This document shows, in pieces, positions 59,284 to 64,000 of a DNA stretch of 64,000 nt. The stretch is taken from assembly GCF_963082655.1 (NCBI RefSeq), contig NC_081556.1, forward strand, positions 71,843,227-71,907,226, in the 5' to 3' direction. Each line of letters begins with the position of its first letter. The first letter of the stretch is position 1. Position numbers and translations under genes: made by a program. The stretch is from Stomoxys calcitrans (taxonomy: Eukaryota > Arthropoda > Insecta > Diptera > Muscidae). The notes under the pieces were generated by a model. It had not been told where the DNA came from and did not search any database. It saw only the letters and a list, made by a program, of their open reading frames with translations.

Positions 59284-59545
59284 ATGGTGTTAACGCGAAG
59301 ACATCGAGTTTAAACATATTAACTGGTAAAAACCAAACCATGATCGTAAAGTCACAAACGGTTTTGGAGTGTAAGAAGGAAATTAACGTCTTCCCTGAGC
59401 ACGGCACGATTCGCATCGTTTGGGTGCCAGGCTATAGAGAAGTAAGGGGAATGAAAGAACAAACAAATTGGCGAGGAGGACTGCCACCAGTAAATTTGGT
59501 TAATCCTTTTTAGGCGCCGCGGTCCGAGTTTAAGGCATGTGCATC
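59284..59545 (+). pseudogene. LINE RNase H fragment (NLR-2)
   Basis: Decayed plus-strand coding similar to 6590-6830: ACATCGAGTTTAAACAT, GTGTAAGAAGGAAATTAACG, GGCACGATTCGCATCGTTTG and GTAAATTTGGTTAATCC. It follows directly on the TAACC tail of the preceding LINE. No frame is intact. Confidence 0.55.
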
Positions 59546-60559
59546 GAACGCAATGGGCGTTAAATTTCATTCAATTCAGTTGTTTCTTTATTTTCATACT
59601 AGGTGCTTCGTGGCGCTGTTATCTACTTTGAAAATTATATCACAAAGCTACACATGTTCAAAGATCCACTGGTCCTCTCTGTGTCAACGCAAATATGAAG
59701 GCAAAAGTTTTACTCTATCACAAAAAACGTTTCATTTAAGTCCTTTTTCGACCCCAACGGCCTAAATTAGATGTGTGTGTTGTTGTTTTATTTAAACATA
59801 TAAATAGGGGTTCTCCTTTTTTCAGCCAAATGCGAACGACGTGCCGCTGAGCTGCATCTAATCGTTGTGAAGTTTTATGGTGCTAGGACCTCACAAATGA
59901 CGTCGGTATTGTAATTGGCCAGTACTGGATATGTTAACCTTGACAATACTCTGCTCATATTGCCTCGTGATCTATTTGTCTGTGTGGACTACATTTCATT
60001 CGACGGTTGCAAACCGATTGAACGGGTGCAGGTCAAATCAACTAGAGCCAGTATTATCGAAAAATATTTTCACGTTTTTTGTTTTTTCTTTCAGCTGTGC
60101 TGCGTAGTGTGGTTGGCAGCTTGAACAAGGAAGCTCAATGAATGCACTGCAAAGTTTCGCAAATGATTATGATAATATTGTGGATCAATAAAGTACAGAT
60201 TGCAAACAATCAGCTTTTTTTAATTGAGAAACTTTTCACCACAATGGCATTCAAGAGAACTATAAGTATGTAAGAGAACTCCTTCATTTTAAGGATATCG
60301 AAATGATTATTATTTGCATTTCACGTTGAACATCTTATGTGGGTTTACTATTTAGAAGTAGCATAAAAATTGTTTTTCGTATATATTAATGTTATAGCGA
60401 AATTAAAAAAAAAATCGATCAAATTGTAAGAAACTGGGCAGTCAGCCATAGTTGTGCGTCGATGATGACATGACGCCTATCACATATAATTATTAACATT
60501 AATATACATATTTTTTTTACATTTATATACATAAATCCAGATGATTGATCATCTAAACA
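59546..60559. other. unassigned stretch
   Basis: Contains GCCAAATGCGAACGACGTGC near 59826 and short motif-free frames. I can assign neither a gene nor a transposon. Confidence 0.3.
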
Positions 60560-60893
60560 AATTCAAATAAGTTCGATAGGGCTGAACCTTGGGTACCTAC
60601 CACCATGGAAAAATACATATGATTTATTTAACTTAATATGTGACATACTTGGGCGGTTGATTATTTATTTCTATTTATGTATGCTAAAAGAAAAAATAAA
60701 GCCGTTTATGTGGAGGCTATTTGGAGCTATCTGCACCATATTACGGAGGTCACGGTAATGTGGAATTATAATGACAAAACGATCATGAAAATATATACTT
60801 TATGTGGTCCAATGTAGCTATTTTGAAGCGTATGGAGTATATGATGAGATTAGTTTCCTTCCAATCCATAGTGATGGGTATACACAATTTTAA
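60560..60893 (-). mobile_element. DINE-like element, internally deleted
   Basis: A decayed hairpin end (AAATAAGTTCGATAGGGCTG, with CCTACCACCATGG after it) lies on the left. The ATGACAAAACGATCATGAAA region and head (CATAGTGATGGGTATACAC) lie on the right. Modules between are deleted. Confidence 0.5.
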
Positions 60894-61116
60894 ATATTTT
60901 TCACATTCAAGTTACAGTTTTTTAAATGAGGATATTGAGCTTAAGCTTGTCACAGATATGTTTTATACCATAGACAGGTTGAGTTCTGTTTTGGTGCCTA
61001 ACAGAACGACCTCCCGTGTTTATACCCTCCACCATAAGATGGGTGGATCGTCAATCTGTTCGATGTATTACTACATCGAAACTTTGAACTAATACCCAAC
61101 AAAGTATATATATTCT
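60894..61116 (+). repeat. DINE-like fragments
   Basis: AATGAGGATATTGAGCTTAA and CATAGACAGGTTGAGTTCTG belong to the region after the tract in the second subfamily. A separate head (TATACCCTCCACCATAAGAT) starts at 61020 and is cut at about 61116. Confidence 0.5.
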
Positions 61117-61903
61117 TTTTATACCTACCACTATAGGATGGGGGTATACTAATCTAGTCATTCCGTTCGTCACACCTCGAAATTTTGATCTACGACCGCA
61201 TTAAGTATCAATATTTTTGATCATCTCGACATTCTGAGTCGATCTAGCCCTGTATGTACATCTTTCGAAATCACGATAGCGGTCGATCGCGTAAAGATAG
61301 CCGCTTGAAATTATGCACAGAAACTTAATATTAATGTAGGTCATTGGGGATGGCAAATGAGCCAAATAGGTTCAGATTTTTATATAGCTCCCGTATGAAC
61401 CGATCTCCCGATTTGACTTCTTGAGCCCCTAGTAGCAGCAATTTTCATCCGATTTGGCTGAAATTTTACACATAGTGTTCTGTTATGACTTTCAACAACT
61501 GTGCCAAGTACGGTTTCAATCAGTCTATAACCTGATATAGATCCCATATAAATCGATCTCCCGATTTGACTTCTTGAGCCCTTACAAGTCGCGATTTGAC
61601 TAAAATTTTGCACATAGTGTTCTGTTGTGACTTCCAACAACTGTTCTAAGTACAGTTGAATTCGGTCTATAACATGATATAGCTCCCATATAAACCTATC
61701 TCCGAATTTTATTTCCTGAGCCCTTACAAGCCGCGATTTTTATCCGATTTGGCTGAAATTTTTCATAAAATGTTCTATTTTAACTTCCAACAACTGTGCC
61801 TAGTACGGTCCAAATCAGTCTATAACCAGATGTAGCTCCCATATTTTAGCAGGTGGTTCCCAAGTTTCCGCCCGGCCGAACTAAGGACGCTTTTACTTGT
61901 TTA
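61117..61903 (+). mobile_element. DINE-like element, both ends
   Basis: The head TTTTTATACCTACCACTATA is followed by modules with ATAGCTCCCATATAAAYCGA and ATCCGATTTGGCTGAAATTT on plus. The end has TTCCGCCCGGCCGAACTAAG and ACGCTTTTACTTGTTTA. The tetranucleotide tract is degraded. Confidence 0.65.
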
Positions 61904-62545
61904 TTTTCAAGAATTTTTTGCCTGTTAGGGCGGGATTCGAACAATAGCTAGAGCTGTTGCCGTTGTCTAGCCTTCCAAGCCATCAATACATCTTCCAAAA
62001 GATGCAGAGTCATTTCTATGTCATCGGAGTAGTATGATGGTGTAGACAAGAAATCTGCCATTACACAAATACATGCATTGAGAAAAGAACAGCTAACAGA
62101 CAGGGTTGTCGAGCGTAGTAAAGTAAGAGCATTGTACATCATGTCAATGGCGGGCCTTCAAGCCTACACTACTAATATGGCCGATGAGTTATTTTAACCA
62201 TCTCGCGATGGTGGTCGCAATCTCTGGCTTTTCCTTTCCAGATCGTTGAGCTCGTCTCGAAAGAGAAACAAACAAAAATTTTAAAGTAAATGAACTACTC
62301 CCTAACAGGCAAAAAAATCTTGAAAATAAAAATTCGGCAGAGCCCGGCCGGGATTCGAACCTGGGCACAAGGAACAATGAGAGCCGTTGCCGTTGTCTAG
62401 CGTTCGAAGCCATCAATACATCTTCCAAAAGATGCACAGAGTCATGTGTTTGTCAGGGAATAATGTAATTGAGTGGACAAGAAATCTGCTTTTGTACAAA
62501 AAATGCATTGAGAAAAAAACAGCTAACAGACAGGGTTGTCGAGCG
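61904..62545 (-). repeat. pair of tRNA-like B-box repeats (possible second SINE family)
   Basis: Two similar units in minus orientation are at about 61930-62130 and 62349-62540. Each has a box B-like AGGTTCGAATCCC (62349-62361 reversed; decayed at 61932), then GGCAACGGC, GAAGCCATCAATACATCTTC and AAAAGATGCA on plus, and ends ACAGCTAACAGACAGGGTTG. An inverted ~30-bp segment (TTTTTTGCCTGTTAGGG at about 61914-61931 and CCCTAACAGGCAAAAAAA at about 62301-62318) brackets the interval. A convincing box A was not found, so SINE status is tentative. Confidence 0.45.
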
Positions 62546-62887
62546 TGTCGAAAGCACGCTAACTTCCGAAGGGGTAAAGCTAGCCGCTTGAAATTTTGTA
62601 CAAATACCCGATACAGCTCCCATATGAATCGGTCTCTCTATTTTAATTCTAAAGCCTCCAAAGGGCGCAATTCTTATTCGATTTGGCTGATATTTTACAC
62701 AGGTCTCCAACATATATTTCAATTGTGGTCCAAACCGGACCATATCATGATATCGCTCTAATAGCAGAGCAAATCTTTTCTTATATCCTTTTTTGCCTAA
62801 AAAGAGATGCCGGGAAAAGAACTCGACAAATGCGATCCATGGTGGAGGGTATATAAGATTCGGCCCGGCACGCTTTTACTTGTTTTT
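62546..62887 (+). mobile_element. DINE-like element, 3' half
   Basis: It begins within the post-tract region (TCGAAAGCACGCTAACTTCC). It continues through TTTGTACAAATACCCGATAC and CACAGGTCTCCAACATATAT to GGTGGAGGGTATATAAGATT. The hairpin is truncated (TTCGGCCCGGCACGC) before CTTTTACTTGTTTTT. The GC hairpin has lost its right arm. Confidence 0.65.
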
Positions 62888-63489
62888 ATTATTATATATT
62901 TTTTTTTTACTATCGTCCAAAAATTTTGCACAAGCCATTTTTTGGCCCCAAGACGAACGCTTTTGGTTCAGATAGATATGACTCCCATATCAATTTCCAT
63001 CCGATAGAGCTTTTATGCACTTAAAAAAATTCTGTCCTAATTTTAAAAAGGGTTTATTTTACCATATCAATCTGGCATCCCTGCATCTAGAGCATTAAAA
63101 TGCGTCCACTATACTTTTTCTCTTTTATGAGCTCTTTGGCGGAAAAAATCTCCACTTTGAAAGAGAAACTGCAAAAACCCAAAACAAAACAGAGAAAAGA
63201 TTGGCTTACGTCTCAGAGGCGGAAATAATATCTTGCTTAGTAGGCCCCATAGTGAACACAAGGCTCAAATGTGGCTTTACAAACAAGGCCCTAAACTATT
63301 TGGATAAGTTGTCTCGTAGTTTCTTCACGTAGAGAAATGTCAAATATAGCGTGTTTCAGCAATCAAGGTTAATATCTCATTTGTTATCCAATCGTTACGA
63401 TTTTTAAAAGATATCACTTTTTTGCCTCACGATGAACTCGATGGCTTTTGCTGAAATAATACATCACCCGATTTACACTTATCAATTGT
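62888..63489. other. unassigned stretch
   Basis: No gene or element is recognised. Confidence 0.3.
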
Positions 63490-64000
63490 GTTGGTTTATT
63501 TGTTTTTGTTTGGGTTTGTTATACATTCACAAGCGACTAAACCGATTTTCTTGAAACATTCACAGATGGTGTAGAATAATCCCCTGGGTAATATAGGTTA
63601 AATTTCTTTTTTTTCGATATTTTAAGTAGAAGAACATTCCTCTTCAAGGATGGGAAAGCGATTTAAGCATATTTTTCTTTGGACCGTTATGTAAATAGAT
63701 CAAAAAGACAATATGAAATCACATTAAAGGTATATAGGAATAAGTACTAATATGAAATTCCGATATGTACTAATATGAAATTCTGATATGTACTAATATG
63801 AAATTTCAATCGTTGCAATACGGGATTTATATTAAATGAAATGGAGAGTATAGTACAACAATATGGAACGTAAAATAGCGGGTTCTAAGGAATACAGTAC
63901 ATCTCAAAATCCGACTGAGGCCCATTTGGACCAAATAATATTCAAATAAAGGCATATTGGAGTAAAAAACTGCTGTCGAAAAAACATGCGGAATAGTAGA
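63490..64000 (+). repeat. module-repeat family X, cut by window edge
   Basis: The head TTGGTTTATTTGTTTTTGTT and GCGACTAAACCGATTTTCTT are followed by AGATGGTGTAGAATAATCCC and later AAATAAAGGCATATTGGAGT. A short TACTAATATGAAATTCYGAT direct repeat (about 63745-63805) is internal. The copy continues beyond the window. Confidence 0.5.

Overview
This is a transposon-dense, AT-rich stretch of nuclear DNA from an insect, most likely a calyptrate (muscid-type) fly. That reading rests on the very abundant 'TATACCCWCCACCAT...CGGCCCGGCCGAA...ACTTGTTTT' dispersed elements (DINE-1/Helentron-like), the mariner, Transib, hAT and LINE families present, tRNA-headed SINEs, and the absence of bacterial signals. 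The species assignment is inference. I find no convincing host protein-coding exon, no intact tRNA or rRNA gene and no CRISPR. Almost every long reading frame belongs to a transposable element or is a by-product of repeats. Layout: (1) 1-4110: a mariner end, DINE-like elements including a head-to-head inverted pair, and a SINE. (2) 5386-7372: two RNase H-containing LINE fragments in opposite orientation. (3) 7.4-17.3 kb: a patchwork of DINE-like elements, SINEs, two decayed mariner/Tc1-type transposases, and a LINE split by a palindromic Tc1-superfamily element (13276-13882). (4) 17.3-20.2 kb: low-copy sequence with microsatellites, including a ~137-bp (TA)n tract. (5) 20.2-30.7 kb: a minus-strand LINE (ORF1, endonuclease, RT) split inside its RT by the most striking feature, a 4.8-kb Transib (RAG1-related) element made of two ~2.2-kb inverted arms around a 421-bp loop. 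Both outer ends are the same 3' terminus beginning CACAGTG (the V(D)J heptamer), and both abut a CGTCG direct repeat. (6) 31.3-38.5 kb: a second copy of that LINE, plus strand, broken by a near-complete mariner, a tandem-module repeat that itself carries a complete DINE-like element, a hAT-type MITE, and a second copy of the palindromic Tc1-type element. (7) 38.6-49.4 kb: a complete DINE-like element, a Transib-like end with a perfect 24-bp-arm hairpin, LINE remnants, a 3 x 114-bp tandem array, and an RTE-like LINE broken by a Transib-like end and a 237-bp mariner deletion derivative. (8) 50-64 kb: an unclassified module-repeat family (one copy with both ends), a CR1/Jockey-like LINE, another Transib-like end, more LINE fragments, tRNA-like B-box repeats and DINE-like elements. 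The elements act on each other: elements land inside elements, and two unrelated cut-and-paste families (Transib, and a Tc1-type family) occur as symmetric 'same end at both ends' derivatives. Such structures can be mobilised in trans and, if transcribed, would give long hairpin RNA against their own transposases. The best candidate for something new is therefore the TSD-flanked Transib palindrome at 22657-27470, a possible natural hairpin silencer of a RAG1-like transposase; the silencing role is hypothesis.
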